From: Pseudomonadota bacterium
GTDB taxonomy: Bacteria; Pseudomonadota; Alphaproteobacteria; Sphingomonadales; Sphingomonadaceae
Length of the DNA stretch: 64,000 bases
Assembly (NCBI GenBank): GCA_023389105.1
Contig: JAEWEY010000005.1
Span: 220,850 to 284,849, forward strand
Direction of reading: 5' to 3'
Positions 32,637 to 44,021 of this stretch are shown here, piece by piece. The notes under the pieces are model-generated. The model was given only the letters and a program-made list of their open reading frames with translations. It ran no database searches and was not told the origin of the DNA. The position numbers were made by a program, and so were the translations under genes. The first letter of the stretch is position 1; each line of letters starts with the position of its first letter.

Positions 32637-33367
32637 CCGTCCGCATCGCCATGTGGTCGGGCCCGCGTAACCTTTCCACGGCGATGATGCGAAGCTTCGG
32701 TAGCCGCGACGACACATTCGTGTCGGATGAACCGTTCTACGGCTGCTTTTTGAAAGATACCGGCGCGGATCACCCGATGCGCGACGAGATCATTGCGGCG
32801 ATGGACTGCGAGTGGCCAAGCGTGATGACCACGCTCCGCAGCGATCCGCCGAACGGCGCGTCAATCTGGTACCAGAAGCAAATGTGGCACCATATGACGG
32901 GGCCGATCGGCTACGCGGATTTCGACGGTTTCACCCACGCTTTCCTGATCCGTGAGCCGGAGCGAATGATCGCGTCTTACCTGCGCCAGCGCGAAGTTGC
33001 GGCGTTCGAGGATTTCGGGATGGATCGGCAGGCCGAGTTCTTCGACCGGGAATGCGACCGGCTTGGCCACCCACCACCAGTGGTCGACGCCAATGACGTT
33101 CTCGCCGATCCAGAAGGGGTGCTGGCGGAGCTCTGTGCAGCGGTCGGTATCCCCTGGGACCCATCGATGTTGAACTGGGCGCCGGGACGCCGCGACACGG
33201 ATGGCCCCTGGGCTCTGCACTGGTATGCGGCGGTCGAGAGCAGCACAGGCTTCGGACAGCCGGAGACGGAGGACGTTAAATTGCCCGCCGAGGCGCGGGG
33301 GGTCGCGGAAGCTTGCCGCCCGTATTACGACCGCCTTGCGGTGCATCGCATCCTCCCGGGCGGTTGA
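32633..33367 (+). CDS. Sulfotransferase-like P-loop protein paired with the aminotransferase
   Basis: A 244-residue protein. The start VRIAMWSGPRNLSTAMMRSF resembles the 5'-phosphosulfate-binding loop of sulfotransferases, and HAFLIREPERMIASYLRQ resembles the second PAPS-binding segment (3'-PB, R-x-P-x8-S). The GTG start overlaps the aminotransferase stop by four bases. The segment DEPFYGCFLKDTGADHP and the WALHWYAAVESSTGF region match, from memory, the N-terminal half of plant branched-chain-aminotransferase-like proteins. Substrate and even sulfotransfer activity are unknown. Confidence 0.75.
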   Translation: MTVRIAMWSGPRNLSTAMMRSFGSRDDTFVSDEPFYGCFLKDTGADHPMRDEIIAAMDCEWPSVMTTLRSDPPNGASIWYQKQMWHHMTGPIGYADFDGFTHAFLIREPERMIASYLRQREVAAFEDFGMDRQAEFFDRECDRLGHPPPVVDANDVLADPEGVLAELCAAVGIPWDPSMLNWAPGRRDTDGPWALHWYAAVESSTGFGQPETEDVKLPAEARGVAEACRPYYDRLAVHRILPGG

Positions 33368-33392
33368 CCCGCAACACTTGCCCCGCTATGTG
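33364..33392 (+). promoter_or_regulatory. Candidate promoter of the str operon
   Basis: TTGACC (33364-33369) and TATGTG (33387-33392) are 17 bases apart, overlapping the stop of the preceding gene. The -35 element is good and the -10 weak. It would give a leader of about 150 bases before rpsL, which contains a nested hairpin at 33455-33490. Confidence 0.35.
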
Positions 33393-33454
33393 CCCGCCCG
33401 TCCGAGCGACAGGGATTCTTGCGCCGGACAAGAGCTGAACATTGCTCAAGCCAC

Positions 33455-33494
33455 GTGAAGCCGGGTGACCCGAGGTCATCAGGCCTTCACGCTT
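33455..33494 (+). other. Nested hairpin in the rpsL leader (possible attenuator or upstream terminator)
   Basis: GTGAAG (33455-33460) pairs with CTTCAC (33485-33490), enclosing TGACC-CGA-GGTCA (33466-33478) and a CC/GG extension. GCTTTTGC follows, so the structure resembles a weak intrinsic terminator. It could end transcription from the sulfotransferase gene or regulate entry into the str operon. Confidence 0.4.
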
Positions 33495-33549
33495 TTGCAT
33501 TGGGCAAAGTAACCGCGGGGACTGCCCGCAACGAAAGGTGAAGGGCTTC

Positions 33550-33921
33550 ATGCCAACGATCAACCAGCTGATCCGCAAGGGTCGCGAACCGCAGAAGGCC
33601 AAGTCGAAGGTCCCTGCGATGGACCAGAACCCGCAGAAGCGCGGGGTCTGCACCCGCGTCTACACGACGACCCCGAAGAAGCCGAACTCGGCGCTTCGCA
33701 AGGTGGCCAAGGTCCGCCTGACCAACCAGCGCGAAGTCATCAGCTACATCCCGGGCGAAGGGCATAACCTGCAGGAGCACAGCGTCGTGCTCATCCGCGG
33801 CGGGCGTGTGCGCGACCTTCCGGGCGTGCGCTATCACGTGCTCCGCGGCGTCCTCGATACGCAGGGCGTGAAGGACCGCAAGCAGTCCCGTTCGAAGTAC
33901 GGCGCCAAGCGCCCGAAGTAA
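33550..33921 (+). CDS. rpsL: 30S ribosomal protein S12
   Basis: A 123-residue protein of the ribosomal decoding centre. The start is the ATG at 33550 ([11 protein letters not shown]), not the GTG at 33538, since S12 always begins this way. [12 protein letters not shown] with Lys43 is normal. Position 88, in [13 protein letters not shown], is Arg instead of the Lys found in E. coli; Lys88Arg is a classic streptomycin-resistance change. It is the first gene of the str operon, followed by rpsG after 64 bases. rpoBC are not directly upstream. Confidence 0.98.
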   Translation: MPTINQLIRKGREPQKAKSKVPAMDQNPQKRGVCTRVYTTTPKKPNSALRKVAKVRLTNQREVISYIPGEGHNLQEHSVVLIRGGRVRDLPGVRYHVLRGVLDTQGVKDRKQSRSKYGAKRPK

Positions 33922-33985
33922 TCACGAGAGTAAGCCCCGGGCAGTTCAAAGTCCCGGATCAGGCTGAAGAGAAAGGAATTTTCCA

Positions 33986-34456
33986 ATGGCTCGTCGTCGT
34001 CGCCCAGAAAAGCGCGAAATTCTTCCCGATCCGAAGTTCGGGGATATCGTCCTGTCGAAGTTCATGAACAGCGTCATGCTCGACGGTAAGAAGTCGGTTG
34101 CCGAAGGCATCGTCTATGGCGCTCTCGATAGCGTCGAAACCCGCCTGAAGCGTGAGCCGATCGGCGTGTTCCACGATGCGTTGAACAACGTGAAGCCGGG
34201 CATCGAAGTCCGCAGCCGCCGCGTCGGTGGTGCCACCTACCAGGTTCCGGTCGAAGTCCGCCCTGAGCGTGCCCAGGCGCTGGCGATCCGCTGGCTTATC
34301 TCGGCGGCGCGCAGCCGTTCGGAGAAGACCATGGCCGGCCGCCTGTCGGGCGAGCTGATGGACGCGGCGCAGAACCGCGGCAATGCGGTCAAGAAGCGTG
34401 AAGACACGCACCGCATGGCCGAAGCGAACCGCGCCTTCAGCCACTACCGCTGGTAA
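33986..34456 (+). CDS. rpsG: 30S ribosomal protein S7
   Basis: A 156-residue primary 16S rRNA-binding protein that nucleates head assembly. [20 protein letters not shown] and [12 protein letters not shown] are typical, and length is normal. The 64-base gap after rpsL contains CCGGG-N11-CCCGG at 33937-33957. In E. coli the equivalent gap is where S7 represses its own synthesis, so this hairpin may have a similar use. GAGAAAGGAAT precedes the ATG. Confidence 0.98.
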   Translation: MARRRRPEKREILPDPKFGDIVLSKFMNSVMLDGKKSVAEGIVYGALDSVETRLKREPIGVFHDALNNVKPGIEVRSRRVGGATYQVPVEVRPERAQALAIRWLISAARSRSEKTMAGRLSGELMDAAQNRGNAVKKREDTHRMAEANRAFSHYRW

Positions 34457-34521
34457 TTTTCGTACCTATATTGGGGTAGCCAGATCCGCCGGCTCCCCAC
34501 ATCGCTAAGGAAACACCGACC

Positions 34522-36615
<2,094 letters not shown>

Positions 36616-36690
36616 CCGTAATTTTGTAGCTAAGGGCGCGTCCGCGATGAGGGCGGGCCGCCCGAATTCCAGAAAAAGAAGAGGCGTAAA

Positions 36691-37881
36691 ATGGCGAAGG
36701 CTAAATTCGAGCGGAACAAGCCGCACTGCAACATCGGCACCATCGGTCACGTCGACCATGGCAAGACGTCGCTGACGGCTGCAATCACCAAGGTGCTGTC
36801 GAAGCACGGCGGCGGTGAAGCCGTCGACTTCGCCAACATCGACAAGGCGCCGGAAGAGCGCGAGCGCGGCATCACCATCTCGACCGCACACGTCGAGTAT
36901 GAGACCGACAAGCGTCACTATGCGCACGTCGATTGCCCGGGTCACGCCGACTATGTGAAGAACATGATCACCGGTGCCGCCCAGATGGACGGCGCGATCC
37001 TGGTCGTGTCGGCCGCCGACGGCCCGATGCCGCAGACGAAGGAGCACATCCTGCTCGCGGCGCAGGTCGGCGTTCCGACCATGGTCGTCTTCCTCAACAA
37101 GGTCGACCAGGTTGACGATCCCGAGCTGCTCGAGCTCGTCGAGCTGGAGATCCGTGAAGAGCTTTCGAAGCGCGGCTTCGACGGCGACAACATTCCGATC
37201 GTGGCCGGTTCGGCGCTCGCGGTTCTCGAAGACCGCGACCAGAACATCGGCGACGAGAAGATCATGGAGCTGATGAAGGCCGTCGACGACTGGATTCCGC
37301 AGCCGGAGCGTCCGCTGGACAAGCCGTTCCTGATGCCGATCGAAGACGTGTTCTCGATCTCGGGTCGCGGCACGGTCGTCACCGGCCGCGTCGAGACCGG
37401 CGTGGTCAAGGTTGGCGAGGAAGTCGAAATCGTCGGCATCCGCGACACCCAGAAGACCGTCGTCACCGGCGTCGAAATGTTCCGCAAGCTGCTCGACCAG
37501 GGCCAGGCGGGCGACAACATCGGCGCGCTGCTCCGCGGCGTCGGCCGTGAAGACGTCGAGCGCGGCCAGGTCCTCTGCAAGCCGGGCTCGATCACGCCGC
37601 ACACCGACTTCCAGGCGGAAGTCTACGTCCTGTCGAAGGACGAGGGCGGCCGTCACACGCCGTTCTTCGCGAACTACCGTCCGCAGTTCTACTTCCGCAC
37701 GACCGACGTGACGGGCGAAGTGCAGCTGCCGGAAGGCACCGAGATGGTCATGCCGGGCGACAACGTTTCGCTGGGCGTGAAGCTGATCGCTCCGATCGCC
37801 ATGGATCCGGGCCTCCGCTTCGCGATCCGCGAAGGCGGCCGCACGGTCGGCGCCGGCGTCGTCGGCACGATCTCCAAGTAA
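36691..37881 (+). CDS. tuf: Elongation factor Tu
   Basis: A 396-residue GTPase that brings aminoacyl-tRNA to the ribosome. [14 protein letters not shown], the effector region [27 protein letters not shown] and NKVDQVDD are all present, with the domain III end [27 protein letters not shown] provides the ribosome site. It is the last gene of str here, followed by two hairpins, the second with a T-rich tail. Only one tuf copy is in the window. Confidence 0.98.
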   Translation: MAKAKFERNKPHCNIGTIGHVDHGKTSLTAAITKVLSKHGGGEAVDFANIDKAPEERERGITISTAHVEYETDKRHYAHVDCPGHADYVKNMITGAAQMDGAILVVSAADGPMPQTKEHILLAAQVGVPTMVVFLNKVDQVDDPELLELVELEIREELSKRGFDGDNIPIVAGSALAVLEDRDQNIGDEKIMELMKAVDDWIPQPERPLDKPFLMPIEDVFSISGRGTVVTGRVETGVVKVGEEVEIVGIRDTQKTVVTGVEMFRKLLDQGQAGDNIGALLRGVGREDVERGQVLCKPGSITPHTDFQAEVYVLSKDEGGRHTPFFANYRPQFYFRTTDVTGEVQLPEGTEMVMPGDNVSLGVKLIAPIAMDPGLRFAIREGGRTVGAGVVGTISK

Positions 37882-37882
37882 G

Positions 37883-37951
37883 TCTCGCGCCTTAGGGCGC
37901 GAGATCAAGAAGGGCCCGGTGCTTCATACGAAGCGCCGGGCCTTTTCTTTT
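37883..37951 (+). terminator. tuf terminator (double hairpin)
   Basis: The first hairpin is TCTCGCGC (37883-37890) with GCGCGAGA (37897-37904), loop CTTAGG. The second is GGCCCGGTGCTTC (37913-37925) with GAAGCGCCGGGCC (37930-37942), loop ATAC, followed directly by TTTTCTTTT. The second is a strong intrinsic terminator, so the downstream S10 operon probably needs its own promoter. The 171 bases from here to the next gene show no other clear element. Confidence 0.92.
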
Positions 37952-38122
37952 GTGCACAAATCGCCGCCAGGCGTGGCGAACTAACCGGTAGCTGCTGCTC
38001 CGAACTGCCTCAAAAGCCCCTGATTTTGGTGTTGAGCGCGATAGGCGGTAAAACTGCTTTGCCGTTAGGCAGCGGTGAACATGTTTGTGCGTGCTTTCTA
38101 CGTCGCGAGGGGTGGAGGCCGG

Positions 38123-38827
38123 ATGAGGAAATTTCGACCCGCCAGGGGATGGCCCGAATTCATCGATGAAATCACCATCGTGGTGGTCGGGGTGATATTG
38201 GGGCTTTCGGCACAGGAACTACTCAGTCAGCTTCACGACCGCAGTGCTGCCCGGACCGCAAGAACCAACGTGTTGGCGGAAGTGGGCGGGAATATCACGC
38301 GCTACCGTGAACGCCTCCGGACGCAGGCCTGCATCGACCGTCGTTTGGATTTGATTGCCAGGCTCCTTGCCGGATCCGCTGAGAACCGACCCATCCCCCA
38401 TCCCTTGTGGCTGGGTCGCCCGCAGTTTTGGGGGAGTCCGACAGGACGATGGCAAGCGCTGCTTACTGAACGCCAGAAAGCGTTCTCGAGCGACGAACTT
38501 GGGCGTCTATCCACGCTTTACGCGACCTTCGATCAAGTGCGCGACTTTCAAGAATCCGAGCAAATTTCCTGGGCAAAAATGCGTGTCTTAGAACAGGGGG
38601 TTATTGACCCATCGGTTCTCTCGGAGGCGCGAATTGCTTATCAGGAAGCGCGGCTCTCCAACTATCAGATCTACGTGGCCATGACACAAGCCGTCGGCGA
38701 AGCGGTGAAGCTCGGCGCCACATTGACTGAGAAGCCGAGAGGCTCGTTGTCGATCTGCCTTCCCGCCAACCTGCCTCGACAGGAAGCACTGGCTCGCATT
38801 GGCCGCAAGGAGAACGAGGAGCCTTGA
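38123..38827 (+). CDS. Single-pass membrane protein of unknown function inserted between tuf and rpsJ
   Basis: A 234-residue protein with one hydrophobic span near the N-terminus (EITIVVVGVILGLSAQELL, about residues 16-35), then a helical, Arg- and Leu-rich domain, probably periplasmic or cytoplasmic coiled helices. ATG 38123 was chosen since GGAGG sits four bases upstream; GTG 38075 would add sixteen residues. I recall sphingomonad hypothetical proteins with the same plan (acidic helix with GVxxxLxAQ, then a C-x3-RLD segment and a W/R-rich middle), but no function. Codon use is less GC-biased than in the flanking ribosomal genes, as expected for a weakly expressed or acquired gene. Confidence 0.72.
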   Translation: MRKFRPARGWPEFIDEITIVVVGVILGLSAQELLSQLHDRSAARTARTNVLAEVGGNITRYRERLRTQACIDRRLDLIARLLAGSAENRPIPHPLWLGRPQFWGSPTGRWQALLTERQKAFSSDELGRLSTLYATFDQVRDFQESEQISWAKMRVLEQGVIDPSVLSEARIAYQEARLSNYQIYVAMTQAVGEAVKLGATLTEKPRGSLSICLPANLPRQEALARIGRKENEEP

Positions 38828-39045
38828 TGCCTTCGCGCGACCGAGGATCTGCTTCAAGAACTTGCGGCACAGGGGTTGATCTCCACACCCGTCCTCTGTA
38901 GAGGCGCCTTCACCGACGGGGATTCGTCACCGTCACTTACATTAGAGATGAGGTCCACCGTTCCGGGAAACCGGGGTCAAACGGGTGCGGCCTCTTGTTT
39001 TTCAGGTTGGCAACAACCTGGCGGCTCTTTCGCATCGGTAGGGAT
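38828..39045 (+). other. Gap before rpsJ: no gene seen; contains the rpsJ leader
   Basis: This 218-base stretch holds no supported coding region; short frames lack ribosome sites. It must contain the promoter for the S10 operon because a terminator follows tuf, but I cannot pick a convincing -35/-10 pair. A perfect hairpin with a GCAA loop lies at 39003-39020. Confidence 0.5.
39003..39020 (+). other. GNRA-capped hairpin in the rpsJ leader
   Basis: CAGGTTG (39003-39009) and CAACCTG (39014-39020) form a perfect 7-bp stem closed by a GCAA tetraloop, 25 bases before the rpsJ ATG and just after a T-rich run. It could be a protein-binding or mRNA-stability element for the S10 operon. Binding partner unknown. 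Confidence 0.5.
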
Positions 39046-39357
<312 letters not shown>

Positions 39358-39360
39358 CAG

Positions 39361-39513
39361 CCGGCTCGCCCACACCGGGCGACAAAAACGGTGGATACCG
39401 CCGGAGGTTAGCTCCGGGCTGCGTCCCCGCCGCTCCTTTCAGGAGCACTAGCCCAGGCGGGGCACGCAAACATTTTGATGGGCTACACGCACCTGGGGAT
39501 GGTCCCCTTGTGC
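39361..39513 (+). promoter_or_regulatory. Highly structured region between rpsJ and rplC (candidate cis-regulatory RNA)
   Basis: Five hairpins follow one another: CGCCC/GGGCG (39367-39381), CGGT/ACCG (39389-39400), CCGGAG/CTCCGG with a GTTAG loop (39401-39417), a long arm CCCCGC/GCGGGG (39425-39462) enclosing GCTCC-TTTCA-GGAGC, and GCAC..GGGGA-TGG-TCCCC..GTGC (39489-39513). The last ends 8 bases before the GAGGAG ribosome site of rplC. No T-tract follows, so it does not look like a terminator. An alternative pairing GGGCT (39416-39420) with AGCCC (39450-39454) could allow switching. Confidence 0.6.
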
Positions 39514-39533
39514 CTCTGTTGAGGAGTTTGATC

Positions 39534-40412
39534 ATGCGCACCGGCGTGATCGCGAAAAAGGTCGGAATGACCCGCCTGTTCCAGGCAGACGGACGGCACG
39601 TGCCGGTTACCGTTCTGCAACTGGAAGAGTTGCAGGTCGTCGGCCGTCGTGAAATGGATCGTGACGGCTACACCGCCGTTCAGCTTGGCGCCGGCAAGGC
39701 GAAAGCAAAGAATGTCGCCAAGCCGCAACGCAGTGCGTTCGGCAAGGCCGAGGTCGAGCCCAAGGCGAAAGTTGCCGAGTTCCGTGTCGCTGAAGACGCG
39801 CTGCTCGATGTCGGCGCGACCATCAGCGCGGATCACTTCGTCGCCGGTCAGATGGTCGACGTCTCGGGCGTAACGCAGGGCAAGGGCTTTGCGGGCGCGA
39901 TGAAGCGCTGGAACTTCGGTGGTCTGCGCGCAACCCACGGCGTGTCGGTCTCGCACCGCTCGCACGGCTCGACCGGCAACCGCCAGGATCCGGGCCGCGT
40001 GTTCAAGAACAAGAAGATGGCCGGCCACATGGGCGCCCGCAATCGCACCCAGCAGAACCTCGAGATCGTCCGCACGGACCCGATCCGCGGCCTGCTGTTC
40101 GTCAAGGGTTCGGTTCCGGGCCACAAGGGCAGCTGGCTGACCGTCAGCGATGCCATCAAGCTGCCGCGGAATGAGAACGTGCCGTATCCGGCGGGTCTCC
40201 TCGACACCAAGGCGAAGATCGACGAGTCGGAATTGCCGGCTGCGGGCCTGGTCGACGATGCTGCCGTCCACGAGATCCCGGCGCTGCCGAGCGATGAGGA
40301 AGTCGCGGCGATCGCGGCCGAGCAGGAAGCCGGCGCGGCTGCGGAGACTGAAGCAACGGAAGCTTCGACGGACGAGGGTTCGCCCGCGGCCGACGAGAGC
40401 AAGGAAAGCTAA
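39534..40412 (+). CDS. rplC: 50S ribosomal protein L3, with long acidic C-terminal tail
   Basis: A 292-residue L3, a primary 23S rRNA binder near the peptidyl-transferase centre. [20 protein letters not shown] and [20 protein letters not shown] are hallmarks. Typical bacterial L3 has about 210 residues; here about 45 residues after ALPSDEEV are Ala/Glu/Ser/Asp-rich and acidic. Start ATG 39534 has GAGGAG seven bases upstream. Expression may depend on the structured gap just upstream. Confidence 0.97.
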   Translation: MRTGVIAKKVGMTRLFQADGRHVPVTVLQLEELQVVGRREMDRDGYTAVQLGAGKAKAKNVAKPQRSAFGKAEVEPKAKVAEFRVAEDALLDVGATISADHFVAGQMVDVSGVTQGKGFAGAMKRWNFGGLRATHGVSVSHRSHGSTGNRQDPGRVFKNKKMAGHMGARNRTQQNLEIVRTDPIRGLLFVKGSVPGHKGSWLTVSDAIKLPRNENVPYPAGLLDTKAKIDESELPAAGLVDDAAVHEIPALPSDEEVAAIAAEQEAGAAAETEATEASTDEGSPAADESKES

Positions 40413-40413
40413 G

Positions 40414-41040
40414 ATGAAGGTCAAGGTTCAAAGCCTCGACGCTAAGGCTGGCGGGGACATCGAGCTCAACGACGAGATCTTCGCCGTCGAGCCGCGTGCC
40501 GACATCCTGCACCGCGTCGTTACGTGGCAGCTGATCAACCGCCGCGCGCCGGCTCGTGCCGCCCGCGAGCGCAGCGATGTCGCCCGCACCGGCAAGAAGT
40601 TCGGTCGCCAGAAGGGCGGCGGTACGGCTCGTCACGGCGACCGCCGCGCCCCGATCTTCATCGGTGGTGGTAAGGCGCACGGTCCCCGGGCCCGCGTCTT
40701 CACGTCGAGCCTCAACAAGAAGATCCGCGCGCTGGGCCTGAAAATGGCGCTGTCGTCGAAGGCCAAGGATGGCAGCCTCGTCGTCCTCGACAATCTCGAT
40801 GTCGCGGAAGGCAAGACCAAGACGCTCAAGGCGCAGCTGGGCAAGCTCGGCTTCGGCAAGACCGCGCTGGTGATCGACGGTGACGCGCTCAACGTCGGTT
40901 TCGCCCGCGCTTCGTCGAACCTCGAGAGCGTCAACCTGCTGCCAGCGATGGGCGCCAATGTTTACGACATCATGCGGCACGACACGCTGGTCCTGACCCG
41001 CGCAGCCGTCGAAAAGCTGGAGGCCCGGTTCAATGGCTAA
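40414..41040 (+). CDS. rplD: 50S ribosomal protein L4
   Basis: A 208-residue protein lining the exit tunnel; in E. coli it also represses the S10 operon. The tunnel loop [20 protein letters not shown] is present. It starts two bases after the rplC stop (TAAGATG). A longer in-frame opening upstream overlaps rplC and is not coding. The 3' end overlaps rplW by eight bases. Confidence 0.98.
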   Translation: MKVKVQSLDAKAGGDIELNDEIFAVEPRADILHRVVTWQLINRRAPARAARERSDVARTGKKFGRQKGGGTARHGDRRAPIFIGGGKAHGPRARVFTSSLNKKIRALGLKMALSSKAKDGSLVVLDNLDVAEGKTKTLKAQLGKLGFGKTALVIDGDALNVGFARASSNLESVNLLPAMGANVYDIMRHDTLVLTRAAVEKLEARFNG

Positions 41041-41356
41041 GAAGCCTGCCACCAAGGCGGTCGAGAACCGCCATTACGACGTCGTCCTGGCGCCGCACAT
41101 CACCGAGAAGTCGACCATGCTGTCGGAGAACAACTCGGTCGTGTTCAAGGTCGCCGGAAATGCGTCGAAGCCTGAGATCAAGGCTGCGGTCGAAGCGCTG
41201 TTCGGTGTTTCCGTCACCGGCGTGAACACCATCGTCGTCAAGGGCAAGACCAAGCGCTGGAAGGGCACGCCCTACCGCCGCTCGGACATGAAGAAGGCGA
41301 TCGTGACGCTGGCCGAAGGTCAGTCGATCGACATTACCGAAGGGGTCCGGGGCTAA
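41033..41356 (+). CDS. rplW: 50S ribosomal protein L23
   Basis: A 107-residue protein at the exit-tunnel rim, docking site for trigger factor and [20 protein letters not shown] and the basic loop [16 protein letters not shown] are characteristic. It overlaps rplD at its start by eight bases and rplB at its end by one base (TAATG), so translation along the run is coupled. Confidence 0.97.
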   Translation: MAKKPATKAVENRHYDVVLAPHITEKSTMLSENNSVVFKVAGNASKPEIKAAVEALFGVSVTGVNTIVVKGKTKRWKGTPYRRSDMKKAIVTLAEGQSIDITEGVRG

Positions 41357-42192
41357 TGGCTCTCAAGCAATATAAGCCGACCTCGCCGGCCCGCCGCGGG
41401 CTGATCCTGGTCGACAAGTCCGCGCTGTGGAAGGGCAAGCCTGTCAAGGCGCTGACCGAAGGCAAGCGCAAGACGGGCGGCCGCAACAACAAGGGTCACG
41501 TGACCTCGCGCGGCATCGCCGGCGGTCACAAGCAGAAGTATCGCATCGTCGACTTCAAGCGTCGCACGTGGGACGTGACGGCGACGGTCGAGCGGCTGGA
41601 ATACGACCCGAACCGGTCGGCGTTCATCGCGCTCGTCACCTACGAAGGCGGTGAGCAGGCCTATATCCTGGCGCCCCAGCGCCTCGCGCCGGGTGACAAG
41701 GTCGTCGCCGGCAAGAAGGTCGACGTGAAGCCGGGCAATGCGATGGAGATCGGCCAGATGCCGGTCGGTACCATTGTTCACAACGTCGAACTGAAGCCCG
41801 GCAAGGGCGGCCAGATTGCGCGCGCCGCCGGGACTTATGTCCAGGTCGTCGGCCGTGACCGCGGCATGGTCATCGTCAGGCTGAATTCAGGCGAGCAGCG
41901 CTACGTGCGCTCGGACTGCATGGCGACGGTCGGCGCGGTTTCCAACCCGGACAACGCCAACCAGACCTTCGCCAAGGCCGGCCGCACCCGCTGGATGGGC
42001 AAGCGCCCGCTGACCCGCGGCGTCGCCAAGAACCCGGTCGACCACCCGCACGGCGGTGGCGAAGGCCGGACCTCCGGCGGCCGTCACCCGGTGACCCCGT
42101 GGGGCAAGCCGACCAAGGGTGCCCGCACCCGTCACAACAAGGCCACGGACAAGTTCATCATCCGTAGCCGTCACGCGAAGAAGAAGGGTTAA
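41356..42192 (+). CDS. rplB: 50S ribosomal protein L2
   Basis: A 278-residue core protein needed for peptidyl-transferase activity and subunit joining. [20 protein letters not shown] and the C-terminal loop [18 protein letters not shown], holding the essential conserved His, are intact. Length is typical. It begins on the rplW stop codon and precedes rpsS by three bases. Confidence 0.98.
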   Translation: MALKQYKPTSPARRGLILVDKSALWKGKPVKALTEGKRKTGGRNNKGHVTSRGIAGGHKQKYRIVDFKRRTWDVTATVERLEYDPNRSAFIALVTYEGGEQAYILAPQRLAPGDKVVAGKKVDVKPGNAMEIGQMPVGTIVHNVELKPGKGGQIARAAGTYVQVVGRDRGMVIVRLNSGEQRYVRSDCMATVGAVSNPDNANQTFAKAGRTRWMGKRPLTRGVAKNPVDHPHGGGEGRTSGGRHPVTPWGKPTKGARTRHNKATDKFIIRSRHAKKKG

Positions 42193-42195
42193 TCC

Positions 42196-42471
42196 ATGGC
42201 CCGTTCCATCTGGAAAGGTCCGTTCGTCGAGCTGTCGCTCCTGAAGAAGGCGGAAGCCGCGCAGGACAAGGGTGGCCGCGCGCCGATCAAGACCTGGTCG
42301 CGCCGTTCGACGATCCTGCCGCAGTTCGTCGGCCTGACCTTCAATGTCTACAACGGCCGCAAGTTCGTGCCGGTGTCGGTCAACGAGGACATGGTCGGCA
42401 TGAAGCTCGGTGAGTTCGCGCCGACCCGCTACTTCCCGGGCCACGCCTCGGACAAGAAGGGCAAGCGATAA
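42196..42471 (+). CDS. rpsS: 30S ribosomal protein S19
   Basis: A 91-residue protein of the small-subunit head that contacts S13 and the A-site t[23 protein letters not shown] and [20 protein letters not shown] are diagnostic. It sits three bases after rplB, and its stop overlaps the rplV start by one base (TAATG). Confidence 0.97.
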   Translation: MARSIWKGPFVELSLLKKAEAAQDKGGRAPIKTWSRRSTILPQFVGLTFNVYNGRKFVPVSVNEDMVGMKLGEFAPTRYFPGHASDKKGKR

Positions 42472-42848
42472 TGAGCAAGCCAGCAGCCCCCCGCAAGGTC
42501 GGCGACAAGGAAGCGCTCGCGGTCGGCAACACGATCCGCGGCTCGGCCCGCAAGCTGAACCTCGTCGCGACGCTGATTCGCGGCCGCAAGGTCGAGGAAG
42601 CGCTGAACATCCTGAAGTTCAGCCCCAAGGGCATGAGCGAGGACGTCTACAAGGTGCTCGCCTCCGCCGTCGCCAATGCCGAGAACAATCACAACCTCGA
42701 CGTCGACGCCCTGGTCGTCGCCGAAGCGAGCGTCGGCAAGTCGATTTCGATGAAGCGTTTCGCGACCCGTGCGCGCGGCCGTTCGTCGCGGATCGTCAAG
42801 CCGTTCAGCCGAATTCGGGTCGTCGTTCGCGAGCAGGAAGAAGCTTAA
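42471..42848 (+). CDS. rplV: 50S ribosomal protein L22
   Basis: A 125-residue protein whose beta-hairpin lines the exit tunnel near the macrolide site. [20 protein letters not shown] and the hairpin [20 protein letters not shown] are visible. The first ten residues ([10 protein letters not shown]) are a short extension relative to E. coli. It starts on the rpsS stop codon. Confidence 0.97.
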   Translation: MSKPAAPRKVGDKEALAVGNTIRGSARKLNLVATLIRGRKVEEALNILKFSPKGMSEDVYKVLASAVANAENNHNLDVDALVVAEASVGKSISMKRFATRARGRSSRIVKPFSRIRVVVREQEEA

Positions 42849-42849
42849 G

Positions 42850-43563
42850 ATGGGTCAGAAAACTTCTCCGGTCGGGCTTCGCCTGCAGATTAACCGGACT
42901 TGGGACAGCCGCTGGTTCGCGGAAGGCCAGGACTACGGTCGTCTGCTGCTCGAAGATCTCAACATCCGGAAGTACATCATCAAGAAGCTGCCGCAGGCCG
43001 CGATCTCGAAGGTGGTCATCGAGCGTCCGGCCAAGACCTGCCGCATCAGCATCTATGCTGCGCGCCCAGGCGTGATCATTGGCAAGAAGGGCGCGGACAT
43101 CGAGAAGCTCAAGGCTGAGCTGTCGAAGATGACGAGCTCGGAAGTGAGCCTGAACATCGTCGAGATCCGCAAGCCGGAAATCGACGCGCGTCTGGTAGCT
43201 CAGGGCGTCGCCGACCAGCTGGAGCGCCGTATCGCGTTCCGCCGCGCCATGAAGCGCGCGGTGCAGTCGGCTCTCCGTCTTGGCGCTGAAGGCATTCGTA
43301 TCACCTGCTCGGGCCGTCTTGGCGGCGCGGAAATCGCGCGCACCGAATGGTATCGTGAAGGCCGCGTTCCGCTGCACACGCTGCGCGGCAACGTCGACTA
43401 CGCTGAAGCGACCGCACACACCGCTTATGGCGTTTGCGGCGTGAAGGTGTGGGTCTTCAAGGGCGAGATCCTCGGCCACGACCCGCTCGCTCAGGACCGG
43501 CTGATGATGGAGGCCCAGACCTCCGGCGTCCGTCCGGCGCGCGAAGAGCGTGGCAACCGGTAA
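42850..43563 (+). CDS. rpsC: 30S ribosomal protein S3
   Basis: A 237-residue protein of the mRNA entry channel with helicase activity in the ribosome. [20 protein letters not shown], the KH-domain GXXG loop in [16 protein letters not shown], and the C-terminal half GLGA-type segment [17 protein letters not shown] support it. ATG 42850 lies one base after the rplV stop; a longer frame upstream overlaps rplV and is not coding. Confidence 0.98.
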   Translation: MGQKTSPVGLRLQINRTWDSRWFAEGQDYGRLLLEDLNIRKYIIKKLPQAAISKVVIERPAKTCRISIYAARPGVIIGKKGADIEKLKAELSKMTSSEVSLNIVEIRKPEIDARLVAQGVADQLERRIAFRRAMKRAVQSALRLGAEGIRITCSGRLGGAEIARTEWYREGRVPLHTLRGNVDYAEATAHTAYGVCGVKVWVFKGEILGHDPLAQDRLMMEAQTSGVRPAREERGNR

Positions 43564-43585
43564 GCGCTAGGAAAAGAGACAGATC

Positions 43586-44020
43586 ATGCTGCAACCCAAG
43601 CGCACCAAGTTTCGCAAGGCTTTCAAGGGCCGCATCCATGGTAATGCCAAGGGCGGAACCGAGCTCAACTTCGGCGCCTTCGGCCTGAAGGCGATGGAAC
43701 CGGAGCGGATCACCGCGCGCCAGATCGAAGCGGCTCGCCGCGCGATCACGCGTCACATCAAGCGCTCCGGGCGCTTGTGGATCCGCATCTTCCCGGACGT
43801 TCCCGTGTCGTCGAAGCCGGCTGAAGTCCGCATGGGCTCGGGCAAGGGCTCGCCGGAATTCTGGGTCGCCCGCGTGAAGCCGGGCCGCATCCTGTTCGAG
43901 CTCGATGGCGTCCCTGGCTATCTCGCCAAGACGGCGTTCGAGCGCGCGGCCGAGAAGCTGCCGATCAAGACCAAGGTCGTGGCTCGCCTGGGCGAGACGC
44001 TGGCCGGAGAGGAAAAGTAA
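43586..44020 (+). CDS. rplP: 50S ribosomal protein L16
   Basis: A 144-residue protein near the A-site tRNA elbow. [39 protein letters not shown] and [19 protein letters not shown] are hallmarks. The segment where E. coli L16 carries a hydroxylated Arg is conserved. It lies 22 bases after rpsC with AAAAGAGACAG as ribosome site. Confidence 0.98.
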   Translation: MLQPKRTKFRKAFKGRIHGNAKGGTELNFGAFGLKAMEPERITARQIEAARRAITRHIKRSGRLWIRIFPDVPVSSKPAEVRMGSGKGSPEFWVARVKPGRILFELDGVPGYLAKTAFERAAEKLPIKTKVVARLGETLAGEEK

Positions 44021-44021
44021 G

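Noticed and set aside
40150..40413. N-terminal extension of L4 overlapping rplC
   Set aside because: The open frame overlaps L3 in another frame; L4 proper begins at 40414 with [10 protein letters not shown].
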